A stretch of DNA of 64,000 nucleotides. Origin: Taxillus chinensis. Taxonomy: Eukaryota; Streptophyta; Magnoliopsida; Santalales; Loranthaceae. The position numbers and the translations under genes are program-made. Under the pieces are notes generated by a model. The model did not search any database. It was not told where the DNA came from and worked only from the letters and a program-made list of their open reading frames with translations. Shown here in pieces: positions 9,653-21,760 of the stretch (position 1 is its first letter; every line of letters starts with the position of its first letter). The stretch lies in contig CM042085.1 of assembly GCA_023512835.1 (NCBI GenBank), positions 37,340,324-37,404,323 of the forward strand, in the 5' to 3' direction.

Positions 9653-10065
9653 CTATCTTGTACTCTATTTAATTGTACACTGCTCTTCTTCTTTCCTCTT
9701 TCTGTGTACTTACTTTATCTCAGTTACTTTTTTGTGTATGTCTTTTCTCTGCTGCCTGCTGTTATATGTTCTATTGCATTGCTCCCATGTGATTTGTGTT
9801 ATGGTGCTTGTTCCTCACCCCAGAAAGGGGGAGTATATCTTAGGGGGAGTAAGGTCGTAGGGGGAGTTATCTTCTTTGACAGGAGGTAGCTAACGAAGCT
9901 TCATGCCTACGGGGGAGAGGAGTGTGCATTTTCGTAATTTTGATCTCCTCAAAAAATTTTCATATGCGAAGATATTTTCTGTTAACTTAAAACTGCCCAT
10001 CAAACTCATAGTCTCAGACTTCATGTTTTTCACCTGTTGTCAGCTTACATTAAATAGGGGGAGAT
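9653..10065 (+). promoter_or_regulatory. multiple polypurine tracts before the 3' LTR
   Basis: GGGGGAG recurs at about 9826, 9841, 9858, 9911 and finally 10057 (AAATAGGGGGAGAT, directly before the LTR start at 10066). Known: the polypurine tract primes plus-strand DNA synthesis, and clustered GGGGGAG tracts are a Sirevirus hallmark. Copy B has the same series on its strand at 15887-16135. Confidence 0.85.
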
Positions 10066-12042
10066 TGTTGGAAATATAGGATTTGATGAAGCTACTAAAA
10101 TACATTCTAAGTCTGGAGACTCGAAGATCCGAAGGTCGTAGGGTCGAAGAGTTGAAGTTCATAGAAATAAACCTGTCATAGAAGATATTGGCGAGAGGCT
10201 CAAAGACTCGTAGGATTTGGAGACTCGAAGTAACAATATGACAGAACACGTTGTGACTCGTAGATCTAGGGTCGAAGGTCGTAGAGTCGTAGTGCGGAAA
10301 AGAAAGGGTTACTGTAAGTAACTATAAATTCAGAGACTTGTAGAGTCGAAGAAAGCTAAAGAACAGTAACTGACTTTAAATGACTCGAAGACTCGAAGCT
10401 CGTAGAACTGTAGAGTTCCTAGAGCGCTCAAGTCACTTAATAAAACTTAAAGTGCCGCTAGACTCGTAGACTCAAGGGTCGTAGAGTCGATGCCTTAGAA
10501 CACTGTTTAGTCAATAGGACTCGCAGACTCGTAGGTCGAAGGTTAAATAGTCAAAGCAATAATGAGTGGCAAACACAAGTGTAAATGTAACTCAAGGGCT
10601 GTAGAGTCGTAGAAATAGATACTGTTAATCTAAAGAAATTATCAGACGTGACAAACTCGGAGATCTGGAAGGCTGAGCGTTATAGTTGAAGGGTCGTAGC
10701 CGTAGAGTCAAAGACTCGTTGAATACGGAAACTCGGTACATGAGTAAATGCGAAAGGCTAAGGAAGAAATGTAAAGTCTAAAACTCATAGAGTCGAAGGT
10801 TTTCAAGGTCGAAGACTCGCAGAGTCGAAGAGCCTCTTAGTCAAGTAAATAAGTTGAGAAACCCAAAGGTCGTAGAACCGCAGAGCTAGGGTCGTAGACC
10901 CGCAGCTGTAACCACGGGAAGATTAGGCGCATTTCGAAGAAATCACTCTAAGAGCCATTAGGATAGTTGCAAACTTGTAGAGTTGTAGACTCGCAGAGTC
11001 GCAGACTTACAATTAATAGAGTGACACAACAAACTTAATCTAACTCGAACTCTAGCCTCAGAGACTCGAAGATATGTGAGTCGTAGACTCACAGATATCA
11101 ACACTGTAAAGCCTGAAGTAAACGTCCGCAACCTCAACAGGCTCTAACTGAATCCTTCGAGTCATCAAACCTACGAGGCACCCATCTTCAAGACATACTT
11201 AAAACCCTAAGCATATTCACTTAGCGATATCTTCAGCTAGGGTTTGTACAGTAAGCCTGTGCCGTCTCGAGCAGGTGGAGTGCAATTAATGCCACATTAA
11301 TTGTGATCAACCACTTTCCACGGATGAACGGCCAAGTTCGACTGCACAAGTATGGGCATGCAACTGCGTAGCATGGGCAACAGATCTGCAAATTAGAGCA
11401 AATTAACCCATCCCCTGACATCCCGCATATCTAGTGGCGAGAAGTTAGTCTGTCAGATGGACAACTAGGCGCACAACAATCTAAACTTAAAATATATATC
11501 TCTCTTACACTTAGTGACCAAAATAGGAGTTAGTCTCTTTCTCTGAAAGCGTGGAATACATAGAATACAAGAAAAAGGATTCTTACACACATTAAGATAG
11601 ATCTTTTGTAGAATTCAAAAAAAAAAAGGAGTTCCAACGCTAGAGAGAGAGACTTAGAGAGATAAAAAGAACTTCTGAGTGCTGTGCGCCACGTTGAACC
11701 AAGATCAAGATCAAACGTTGTGATCCATCATATACTCTTGTTCATCAAAGATCCAACACTATCATTGAGTCTCATCTCTGTGTTGTTTCCCACAATCCAA
11801 ACTATCACAGTTCATTCCTGTTACATCTGAGATCTGTTTAGCCAAGAGCATTCACTCCCATCTCAGATTTGTCTGATAGTTCATTATGCCTCACATTATC
11901 ACTCAAATTACTACTGTCATCTTCTCCATAAATACTTCCATCATAGTTATCCATAGAAGTAGTATAAACCAGCTAACATTCTAGCTTCCGCGCACTAAGA
12001 AAATCTATTCACCCCCCCTCTAGACTCACTTTGGGACCTACA
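10066..12042 (+). repeat. 3' LTR of Sirevirus copy A
   Basis: 1977 bp, TGTTGGAAAT to GGACCTACA. It is homologous along its length to the LTR at 53448-55434 but clearly diverged, so the insertion is old. The first kilobase is packed with variants of GACTCGTAGAGTCGAAG. A T/C-rich end with CACCCCCCCTCTAGACTCAC precedes the terminus. It is followed by CTATA (12043-12047). Confidence 0.92.
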
Positions 12043-12219
12043 CTATAAAACAACAAGAACACACCCAGACTCCGAACAATACAAATAAGGAAATAAATAA
12101 CATAAAATAAAAGAAAATAAAAGACAAAATAAAGCACCAAGATCAGAATTCAAACAATTTCACTCAATGTTGATTTTAAAAACTAGTTAACCGTTGAATC
12201 CCCGGCAACGACACCAATT
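12043..12219 (-). mobile_element. Athila-type 5' leader with tRNA-Asp-type primer binding site
   Basis: Read on the minus strand, the LTR end (CTGTCTGTCA) is followed by a short spacer and TGGTGTCGTTGCCGGGGA (12199-12216). This matches the Athila PBS for tRNA-Asp except for two CpG-type transitions. The leader stops at the copia insertion point (CTATA). The rest of this leader and gag are probably the segment at 51571-53447, which has the same orientation and abuts the other end of the copia insertion. Confidence 0.75.
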
Positions 12220-12905
12220 TGACAGACAGATTGTTAACCACTCTAAAAGAGTTGGCTAATGTCGTAAAACCTCTTTTCAAGATAATTAATTCCCTTAGTT
12301 TGCACTAAATAGATAGCAGCAAGCAAGGGGTCGAACCTTCAAGGATTAGCCTTGTTTTCTAGTTCTTAAATCAAAACACCCAATTACTCTTGTTCTATAA
12401 AATGTCTTGGCAAAAATGATTTCTTTTTAAACTAAAGGTTTAATTTTTATGTGATTTTCTAAATAAACAAAGACAACGATTACTTTGGAATTAAAACTTA
12501 AGGACTAAAGGCATCTAGGGTCACAATTTCACCTTCCTGTGCTATTTTTATTGATTTTAAGGTTCTTTGGATTATTTAAATGATAGCATGCTATACATGA
12601 GCCAAGGTTCTAAAATGGTTATTGACGACCTTCTAAGTGTTATATGCCTGAATGGTCATCATGCTAGCAAAATACAAAGCCAATATATCATATTTCTGAA
12701 AAGATAATGGTCACACCAATCACAAATATGCTATGAATCTTTAAGTCTACACCAGACTAGGGCTAAGAAACCTAGGTGTATATAGCCTAGATGTAGAAGA
12801 TGAAGAATAGATTCATATAACATGCAAATCTCAATTAAACAAATCTAATATTTATAAAATCAATACAGCAACATAGGGGGCTACATTGCTCCCCTAGATT
12901 CCAAA
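12220..12905 (-). repeat. Athila-type LTR fragment (LTR 3' part)
   Basis: On the minus strand this ends CAATCTGTCTGTCA. It is homologous to the solo LTR at 57574-59074 (shared blocks around GGGGTCGAACC, AACACCCAATTACTCTTGTT and GGCTACATTGCTCCCCTAGA). The LTR 5' part is missing: sequence changes to a Sirevirus 3' end near 12905. No ORF is present. Confidence 0.72.
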
Positions 12906-13959
12906 TGTTTCACATGCAAAGATTTTTAACCTTTAATTGAATTGCCTAAACCATATTGGACAAATTTAGAGTCACAGACTTCACGGTTTAAAATTATTGT
13001 TAGCTTACATCAAATAGGGGGAGATTGTTGGGAATCATTTGATTTGGTGATGTTGCCAATAATTGTCTAAGTTTGGAGACTAGAAGCTCCGAAGGTATTA
13101 GGGTTGTAGAGTCAAAGTTCGAAGAAAAGTAAACTGTAACCGAACATAATAGTTAAGGACTTGAAGAGTTGAAGTCATAGACAGAAAGTGATTGAACGTC
13201 AACTGACTCGAAGACCCATAGAATGCGAAATTGAAGAGTCCCCAGAGATGCCCTAATGACAATTGACAGAATATAAATCGATAAATAGACTCGTAGACTC
13301 GTAGGGTCGAAGAGTTAAAGTCATATAGAATCTGTCAACTACACAATGTATGGAGACCCGCAGACTCAAAGGTCGAAGGTTGAATAGTTTAAGTCTCACA
13401 ACATAAACTAACAAAAGAAATTATAACTGAGACTCGAAGAGTTGTGGATAGTTAATCAAAAGGAATTGTCAGCCCATAGATAAGACCAAGACCTATAGAT
13501 CGTAGAGGCAGAGTCGTAGTCGAAGAGTCGAGCCTTAGAGTTGTAGACTCGGAGAAAACGGAGTTTGCAATAACCTAGCGACGACATGCTAAGCGATAAG
13601 TATTGAAAGTCCGAGACTCGTAGAGTCGAAGACTCGCAGGTCGAAGACCCATCATATGTTCATAGACCAAAGCAAGAAAGGTCATAGAACAACTTAACCC
13701 ACCAACACAAACTGAGCGACTCGAAGAAATAGAGTCGAAGAATCACAGCTATGACAAAAGGCACTTGCTATGTACGTTTTGCATAAGCGTCACTTGAAGA
13801 TTCGCAGCGAGGGTTGGAGATTCAAAGAGTCAAAGACTCACAAAACATAGAGTGAATCATTAGACTTAAGACAAACTGCGTTCTACCATCCTTAGAGACT
13901 CGAAGATATAGAGACGAAGAACCGTAGCTAGTAGTTACTCAGTAAGCTCGTAGCGATTC
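12906..13959 (+). mobile_element. 3' end and LTR of another Sirevirus (copy H), interrupted by copy B
   Basis: A short internal tail with polypurine tract AAATAGGGGGAGAT precedes an LTR starting TGTTGGGAAT at 13026. It is related to, but well diverged from, the copy A LTR, with the same GACTCGTAG-type repeats. Copy B is inserted at TACTC (13960-13964), and the LTR resumes at 32684. No coding sequence remains. Confidence 0.8.
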
Positions 13960-13964
13960 TACTC

Positions 13965-15886
13965 TGTAGGTCCTAAAGTGAGTCTAGAGGGGGGGGGGGG
14001 GGTGAATAGACTTTCTTCGTGTGCGGAAGTTGGACTGTTAGCTGGTTTTGGATTCCTCTACAGATGACTATGATGAAAGTCGTTATGGAGAAGACGACAG
14101 TAGTATTGTGAGGATAACGTGAGTGATGATGAACTATCAGACAAAAACTGAGATAAGAGTAAATGCTCTTTTCTCAATAGATCTCAGTTGTGAAAGTGAT
14201 GGTTTATGATAGATCAAAGTGTGGAAAATAAACAAGACAGAGATTAAGACATAATGGAAGTGCTAGATCTTTGATGAACAAGAGGTTCGAGAATACTCAG
14301 ATAGATTGCTCTTGTTTTTGATTCAACGCGGTGCACAGAATTTCTTCGAATTCTCTCGAGTCTTTTTCTCTTTCATTGGAACACTCACGTTGTTGGTTCT
14401 GCAAAGGATTATTTATTTCAAGTGTGTCAGAACCATTGTCTTGTATTCTGTGTGTTTCCATCTTTTGAGAGAGAGGTTAAACTCTTGATTTTGTCGTTAA
14501 GTGTGTGAGATATATATTTTTAAGATTAAAGTGCTCGTGCGCCATGATGTCCATCCCGACAGACTGACTTCCCGCCACTGAAAATACGGAATGACAGGGG
14601 ATGGGTTGATCTGCTCTGATTTGTAGATCAGATGCCCATACTGCGTATTTGACATGCAGTCGATCTTGGCCGTTCATCCGTGGATGGCAGTTGGTAGCAA
14701 TTAATGTGTCATTAATGCGCTCAACTTCTCGGGACAGCGCAGACTTACTGTACGAACCCTAGCTGATGATATCGCTAAGTGACTATGTTTAGGGTTGTAA
14801 GTCTGCATCAGAGGTAGATGCCTCATAGCTTCGGTGACTCGAAGATTTCAGTTAGAACCTGTAGGAAGTTGCGAAGTTTTGCTCCAAGCTTTATAGTGTT
14901 TTTGCGAGTCTACAACTCATATCTTCTAACTGAAGTCTGCGACTCTTCGAATGACTCTTAGACTGACCTTTTCGTAGTTCGTCTGATCTACCTGTTATTA
15001 TAGCTACGAGTCTACGACCCTAGCTCTGCGGGTCTACGACCTTCGGGTCACTCAGTTTACTATATTTGACTAAGTGGCTCTGAAAATCTTCGACTCTACG
15101 AGTCTTAAACTTTCCTTTTCTTCCTCAGTCTTTCATAGAGGCTCATAAACTGAGTTCCTGTAGGGCTACGACCCTTCTGCTACAACTCTCAGCCATCGAT
15201 CTCCGAGTCTGGAAGTGTGGCAATTTCTTTATAGTGACTGTATCCCTTGAGTCTACGAGTCTACGACTCTACGACCCTTGAGTTACAGTTTCATTTGTTT
15301 GCCAGTCTTTATAGCATCGACTCTTCGACCTTCAACCTACGAGTCTACGAGTCCTGTTTTCTGAATAGTGTTCGAAGGTTTGGACTCTACGACTTTCAAC
15401 CTAAGAGTCCTGTTTGCTTAACACTATTCGAATACGAGTCTGTGAGTCATGTTTTCTTAACAGTGTTCAAAGGTTTCGACTCTACGACTCTACGAGTCTA
15501 GTGGTAGTTCAAGTTCTGTTAATTGACTTAAGTATTTTTAGGGACTCTACAGTTCTACGGGCTACGAGTCATTTAACGTTGGTTACTGTTCTTTAGATTC
15601 TTCGGCTCTACGAGTCTCCGAGCTTGTTGATGCTTGCAGTAACTCTCTCTTTTCCGTACTACGACTCTACAACCTTCGACCCTGGATCTACGAGTCACCA
15701 GATGTTCTATCACCATCTTGCTTCGAGTCTCCAGACCCTATGAGTCTGCGAGCCTCCCGCCAACGTGTCCTATGACAGTTTTAGTTCTACGAACTACGAC
15801 TTTTTGACCCTACGACCTTCGGTTCTTCGAGTCTCCAGACTTTAGACTATAATTTGGCAGCTTCATCAAATCCTGTGTTTCCAACA
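13965..15886 (-). repeat. 3' LTR of copy B
   Basis: 1922 bp; on the minus strand TGTTGGAAACACAGG to GGACCTACA. It matches the 5' LTR (27014-32678 without its insertion), with scattered differences that cluster at CTG/CCG and CAG/CGG positions. A run of Gs (13988-14003) sits near its end where other copies read CCCCCCTCTAG on the opposite strand. Confidence 0.92.
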
Positions 15887-16298
15887 ATCTCCCCCTATTT
15901 AATGTAAGTTGACAACGGGTGAATACATGAAGTCTTGAGACTACAAGTTTGATGGGCAATTTTGGATTAATCAGAAGATGTCTTTGCATATAAAGAATTT
16001 GGAGGAGATCAAAATTACAAAAATACACACTCCTCTCCCCCGTAGGCATGAAGGCTGCGTTAGCTGGCTCCTGTCAAAGATAACTCCCCCTATGAGCTTG
16101 CTCCCTCGGAGAAACACTCCCCCTTTCTGGGGTAAAGAACAAGCACCAGAACACAGACCTCATGGGAGCAATGGAATAAATCACAGAACAGCAAGCAGCA
16201 AAGCAAAGACATACATAAAAGGTAACTGGCAGAAAGTAAGTACACAGAAAAGTGAAAAGCAAGAAATGCAGTGTACAAGGAATTAGAGTACAAGGCAG
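15887..16298 (-). promoter_or_regulatory. polypurine tracts of copy B
   Basis: On the minus strand GGGGGAG occurs near 16129, 16085, 16038 and directly before the LTR (15887-15900, AAATAGGGGGAGAT). The arrangement matches the series at 9826-10065 in copy A, so multiple tracts are a fixed feature of this family. Confidence 0.85.
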
Positions 16299-16790
16299 TT
16301 ATGGGTTAAATTCAGAGTAGAGTACACTCTGTGTAAACAGAAAAACAACGGCTTGCTCACGCAGGAGTTGAGCAGGAGTCAAATGTAACGAGGCAACTCG
16401 ACTGCTCACATGATCAAATTTAGGCACGAGAGCAGGGAACCCGTTGGTGGTCAGGATACGAATGTAATGGCAAACATAGAAGCCGCAGCTATGAGAATCA
16501 TCCTGAGCAGGAACGCCTTGCTTGACTCGAGTAATTTCCATCGGTTTGGAGAGATGATAGCCACCACACCCATGCGAATATCCCTGCATGACATGGGTGA
16601 GGGTGCGATTGAATTCACGGAGTTGTTCACGCCGATGGATTAGTAAAGTACTAGGTTTGGAGTCGAAGATGACGATCCGTTGGTTCTTGAAGTCAATATC
16701 GAGAAGAAACCAGTGTGGGGATGTTGAGAAGTAGGGGATGAGCACATGGTCTACCACATTCCATGGACGGAAGGAGTTCTCATTTTTTAC
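16299..16790 (-). pseudogene. Ulp1/C48-like cysteine protease domain, catalytic residues kept
   Basis: Minus-strand ORF ending at 16299. The order is NSFRPWN, then SPHWFLLDIDFKNQRIVIFDS (catalytic His with the following Trp, catalytic Asp), then a helical segment around REFNRTLTHVMQ, then AQDDSHSCGFYVCHYIR (Gln, then Cys after five residues, then Gly). This matches the Ulp1/C48 signature H-D-Q-C. The N-terminal side is lost into an A/T-rich tract at 16790-17040, so the domain has no proper start. Neighbours are the accessory ORF body (to its right) and the polypurine tracts (to its left). Role: probably cleavage of a ubiquitin-like modifier; whether it serves the element or was captured from a host gene is unknown. 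Confidence 0.75.
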
Positions 16791-17040
16791 CTTATTTATA
16801 TAATTCATTTTTTCTTTATATCATATGGGGGCGTAATACCACGAAGAATAAAAACACCTTTCCCCCATTATTTTTTTTTTTTTTTATATTTTTTTTTTTT
16901 GTATTTATTTATTTTAAAAATTATTAATTTAGTTATTTTAATTTTTTTTTTTTTTTTCTACTATTATTAACCAGGGGCCAGGGGGATGGAAAAGTCTTTT
17001 AAACCACCATACCCACAGGTAGCCCCAACAAAAAAAAATA
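16791..17040. repeat. A/T homopolymer-rich interruption inside accessory ORF of copy B
   Basis: Long T runs with ATTT/TTTA spacers replace coding sequence that copy A keeps. At both edges weak colinear similarity to copy A is still visible, so this looks like local sequence decay or poor consensus rather than a clean insertion. No ends or TSD are seen. Confidence 0.6.
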
Positions 17041-19270
17041 TTTATTAAGAAGAACTTCAGGTGAGGTGCCTCCAGTTGTTACAATGCGCGTTGGGGCTAA
17101 TGGTTGGTCGGTGGTGGTAGCGGCTGGTTTGTTAGGTGAAGCAGGCATGGTGTACTCACTCGTACTTGGATGGGTAGTGGACGGACCAGGCTGAGTGGAA
17201 GAAGATGGTTGGCGAGGAGCACTGTCTGCTTCTTCATGCGGGTTGCAATGGGAACATCATCATCATCATCAAAATCTGTGATGACAGGGTGGTTTTATGT
17301 GCGCGCTTTCTCCCCCCATGTAAGTGGCAGTAGATGGAGGTGGTGAGTGACTCGGGGAAGGCACTGTTGGCTGTGGACTATCTACAAGTTCAGGTGCAGG
17401 CCGGTTGGATGGCTGTGGGAGTGTGTTTTTGACAGTGAGAGATATTTCCCCACTAGCAAGACGATGACACTCAGAAAGAATAGCTCCCAATTGTATCGAG
17501 TCCTTTGTATTGTCTCCGGTAAGCACCTTTGAGGTCTTTACGGTGTTCCTCCGGATGTCTAAACCCATCGGTGTTCACATGTGTGAGAGATGTCATTTCT
17601 TGCTGCAACTTGTCGAGGGTACGGTCTGATGACTCAATTTGTGTTTGTACCTCTTCCATACCTGATTCCATGGCAGCCAGTCGTTCTTCAAAGGCCTGAG
17701 AGACTGATGTTTTAAGGATGCCAGAGGAAATCAGTTTCTCAATGACCTTGCTTGTCAGAAGATCTACTTCTTCGGCCGTCAGGGAACGTGAGTGAGATGC
17801 AGCTGGTACTAGGATAGCCATTGGGATATTGGCTGTGAACTCCTCACTCACTTGAGTGGCCACTTGATGAATTACAAGTGCAGATGGTGTGGCCATCTCA
17901 ATCCTTTCCACAGTCTTAGGGACTTGTGGGACAGCTCTTGTATCGGAGTCACTGGCTGCAGCGCCAAGGGTTTCTTCTTCTTCTTCTTCTTCTTCTGCTT
18001 CTTCTTCCACCGCAATTGGTTGCATCTCCGCATTATGAGGAGTAGATGTGGTAGGTGAGTCCACCATGATGGGAGATGGGGCAACCACTGATACGGCTTC
18101 CACTAGGTCTCTTCTTACAAGACCCTGATCAACCAACCAATTAATCAGATGGTCTCTATCTACCATCTGCTTACCAAAGGCGATCCATGCCTTTCATAAA
18201 TCTGCGGGGGTCATATGAGCCTTGGCATATTCCATATAAAAATCTTCTCGCTTAGACTCCCCAAGAGAGCTCAACAGTACAGGTGTAGTACCCCTATCCT
18301 CTGGGGTTTCCTGTGCTGGTATTTGCCCTCCATCTGCAGGTTCTCTAACTTCTGCAGTATCCTTGGGCAGCTCGGTAGTAGGGACCTCCTCGGGTGCAGA
18401 ATCAGTGGAGAGATGAGTTCTGGAAATGTTCTCCACCACTTCAGCTATATGTATTGTTGCGGCGGATGCATAGGAGCCCCTGGAAGTCTGTGGGACACGG
18501 GCCGGTTGTCGTGGTATACGAGCTGGGGCTGTCAGAGCTGGGCCGTGTCCCCCGCATGACTTTTTGCACTTGACTCAAGCCTCTTCATCGACTTGATCTC
18601 CAACTGACCATCCTCATAGATGCTTTTGAAAATGTATTTGGTCGGCAGTGGCACTGAAGGTCTGTTGCAGAATACGTCAGGGTGCAGGAACCTTAGGACT
18701 TTGGTGAGAAGTAGTCCAAAGTGTCCCTTCTTGATTTTGGATCATGGAGTGTATCCGAGTTCCCCGGTCTACTCGTTTTCCTTGTAGAACACTACACATG
18801 ATCTTCATCTGCTCATGGCTTGTAGAGTCATGAGTAGTCTTCTTACACGATGAGGCCGTCCGGTGACTATGAGAGTCGCCAGTGCTGACCGGAAAACCCA
18901 ATCTTCAGGGCTCCCCGACCTTGGTTTCCGGGATTGGAATACCCAAGAAAAGACTTACACTCTTCTCTGGAGAGACTAGGAAGAGGATCAAAGTCACCTT
19001 TCGGGAGTGGAAGTGCATTTCGGAGTGTTTAGCGAGAGACTTGAATCTCCACTCCATGTACGGTTCCCACAAGGTCGTCTCCAGCGAGTACCATGGTCTC
19101 ATAAAATTCCGAGACATCTTCATCAGCAAGTCTTGCATCCCTGTGCGACGGATGCGCTACCGGTATCATCGAGGCGACTTCGAATTCGTCTAGCCACTGA
19201 GTTTCGCGTCGCCTATGGCTTCTTAATCGATGATGAATCCTGGGACGATATTGCATAGATCGTCGGCCAT
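17041..19270 (-). pseudogene. Sirevirus accessory ORF of copy B, N-terminal to coiled-coil part
   Basis: The predicted start is at 19270 (M-A-D-D-L, then IVPGFIID), with a stop where copy A has Trp. The homologous N-terminal block follows (DDLVGTVHGVEIQVS; frameshifts), then a linker with TAEVREPADGGQ. The longest open part, 17471-18166, runs MVDRDHLINWLVDQGLVRRD, an acidic EEEEEEEE stretch and a coiled coil (MESGMEEVQTQIESSDRTLD). Downstream is a Pro/Ser-rich linker, then the C48-like domain at 16299. Compared with copy A the order is identical, which defines one ancestral protein: N-terminal domain, acidic linker, coiled coil, Pro-rich linker, C48 domain. It is several hundred residues long, with no signal peptide or membrane segment that I can see. 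Confidence 0.65.
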
Positions 19271-19402
19271 CGATGAGCTTGGACCTGCCATGGAGCTTGT
19301 AGAGAGAGAAAGAGACACTCGTAGAGAGAGATTGTAAGGTTCGAAGGTGGTCGGGGAGAGAGAAAGAGAGAAAGAGACGAGAATCGAAGAGAGAGAGAGT
19401 TC

Positions 19403-19472
19403 TAGGGTTAGGGTTCGAGTGTGAAAACGACGAACATACCTTCGAGCTCCGTCTCTATCGATGACTTATATA
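19403..19472 (-). promoter_or_regulatory. candidate internal promoter, copy B
   Basis: On the minus strand TATATAAG (19465-19472) is followed by AACCCTAACCCTAG (near 19403-19415) and a TCTC-rich leader to the ATG at 19270. It is the same arrangement as 3273-3470 in copy A although the two copies are well diverged elsewhere, which suggests the elements matter. Confidence 0.5.
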
Positions 19473-21127
19473 TGAGTTGAGAAGTGTCTTGTTGAAGTCA
19501 CTCACTCCGTCGGTTCATCTTCATGGTCCACGTTATTTTCTCTGACCCGCCTCTTTATGATCCGGATCCACCCATTGGAATACTCAAGCAACGAGTGCAC
19601 GCCACCCTTTAAGTCGGTGTAAGTTTAATTTTAAGTGCACAGTGACGTGCTTACGTGTCTGCGATGCTTGAGTAGTAAGCGACAGACTCCGTCTCGCTTC
19701 GATCTTTTGGACTACGACTCTACGAAGCTGCATTAGGATGCTTCGAGGCTATGACTCTCGAGGCTTCGAAGCAGCAATCTTCGATGTAGGTAGCTTCAAG
19801 GTCGTCTACGAATTCAGCGAACGGTGGATTTCTCTGGACTTTTTCAACACTTAACAACAAACATGGGATGCATATGACAATTCATATAATATTATTCATG
19901 ATGAACAGTGTTGTGAGTGGAATTGAAATTACGTGCCCAGAACTTGATTTCTTTCAACCGTAATACCTGGTTTACATGTATGGCTACTGCATCACTACTA
20001 TTTAACTCTCCATTTACCTTAGAAATGACTAAGTACTTCGTCACACTACATCTTGTGCCAGGAAAATGGTCACTATGTTAACATAACATCCAAGAAACCA
20101 TGGTTTATCAATTGCAGTAACCAAGTCATGAATTTAGAGTCTCCTCACACATTTAGCAAAACTCACTCAGCGGAGGCCTCACCCTCTCACTCTCAGATCA
20201 GCATGTGAGTTTGATTCAGGAACTAGAATTACACTGTTTGGTATGCTCATGGTCAACCGAATCTTACCATAACCCTGATCCAACAATGATTTTCAGTTCA
20301 GCATAGATGACTTGAGAGACAAGATGGCCCTATTGAGAATTAGAACACACACTCTATCATTGTCTAATTTACAACTCAGTATAAGTAGAGTTTGGAGTTT
20401 GATCATTCAGATTGTCTGTGTGAGTTATCTCTTCTCTTTTGTAGAGCATCAATTTTCAGTGCTTATTCATGAGCCTTTTTACAAAGACAGGCTCAACACA
20501 GATATCTTTATGAGTCACATGATCATACAGTTTGACCTCCAACTGTTACTCTAATAGAGACACCATCTGGGGGAATAGTGAGGACTCCCCCTAAGATAGG
20601 CAGTCAATCTATTGCCTATTATCATTTTGCCTTTTTCACCTTGCCTTTTTCTAGTGAAAGGTAGTGGCTCTTTTTTAAGTAATAGGCTTTTTTATGATTC
20701 TCAAATACTACGGTCTCGGTCATCCTTTGAGCATTAAATCATTGAGGATCCTTTCCGTGCAAGCAAACAAGTACCATGAGATACAACGGTTCTGGTTAGT
20801 TAATGAATGCAATGCCATATAGGTGATATTCATTCAGAATAAAATGACAAGTAATGGGAATATCATTTAATTTAAACATAAAGGGAATTGCACTCATTTC
20901 ACTCAAGACTTGAGGATTCATGACAGGTTGCACAAAAGACTTGAACCAAGTTCAGAGGTGGCAAGTTTCATCCATGTGATTTCTCACTTTCCCGCAGGTA
21001 GACATGTATGAATCACACTTAGCCATTACTAATTTTCATAGAGACATAAACAGTTATTAATAGTGTCATACTTATGTTCATGCACGGGTAATTAGGTTGA
21101 AATGAAACACGAGACACGCTGAGAAAT
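19473..21127 (-). other. non-coding spacer between pol and accessory ORF, copy B
   Basis: Colinear with 1588-3261 of copy A in reverse orientation. Contains a GGGGGAG tract on the minus strand (near 20576). I see no gene in it. Confidence 0.7.
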
Positions 21128-21760
21128 TTATGAATTTGAATCTAACATGCCAAGTTTTGTCAGAAGTTCATTGAACCTGGCTTCTTGCAGTGGTTTGGTG
21201 AATATGTCGGCAAGCTGGTCATCAGTGGATATATACTCTAGGGAAATGTCTTTCTTCAGCACATGGTCATGTATAAAGTGATGTCTGACCTTAATGTGCT
21301 TGGTTTTGGGATGCATAACAGGATTGTTGGAGATTGTAATGGCGCTTGTATTGTCACAATACAGAGGCACGACCTTCAGGTTAAACCCATAGTCTGAAAG
21401 TTAACTAGCCATCCAAAGCAATTGAGCACAACGACTTCTGTAGCAATATATTCAACAATTGTGGAGGTTGAAACTGAATTCGTTTCTTTGCTAAACCAGG
21501 ATACAAGTTTGTTGCCAACAAGTTGGCATGTTCCACTTGTGCTCTTTCTATCAATCTTACATCCTGCAAAGTCTGCATCTGAATATCCTCTCAGTTTAAA
21601 ATCAGACTCTCTTGGATACCATAGTCCCAAATTCTCAGTTCCCTTTAGATACCGCATAATCCTCTTGACATGTGACAAGTGGGATTCCTTGGGATTAGCT
21701 TGGTATCCTGGCACGGATGCATATTGCAAACATTATGTACTGGTCTTCTTTGTTGGGTAC
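21128..21760 (-). pseudogene. pol: copia RNase H domain, copy B
   Basis: Minus-strand segments 21376-21729 and 21128-21370 give SDADFAGCKIDRKSTSGTCQ, STIVEYIATE and CDNTSAITISNNPVMHPKTK, then DDQLADIFTKPLQEARFNEL. The C-terminal end is complete, unlike copies A and C, which lack the KPLQEA residues. A frameshift near 21371 splits the domain. Confidence 0.88.

Larger units (their letters stand above)
1..12042 (+). mobile_element. Sirevirus-type Ty1/copia retrotransposon, copy A (3' part, enters from left edge)
   Basis: Seen: an RT/RNase H reading frame, then about 1.7 kb non-coding, an accessory ORF, several GGGGGAG polypurine tracts and a 1977-bp LTR that starts TGTTGGAAAT and ends GGACCTACA. 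Known: extra 3' ORFs, repeated GGGGGAG tracts and an initiator-tRNA-Met type PBS (seen in copies B and C) are typical of Sireviruses. Two solo LTRs are nested in it (5301-7203, 7771-9046). Its right flank is CTATA (12043-12047), which matches the 5' flank of copy C. I infer that A and C are halves of one insertion. Subtracting the nested elements, A plus C comes to about 15.1 kb, almost the same as copy B. Confidence 0.9.
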
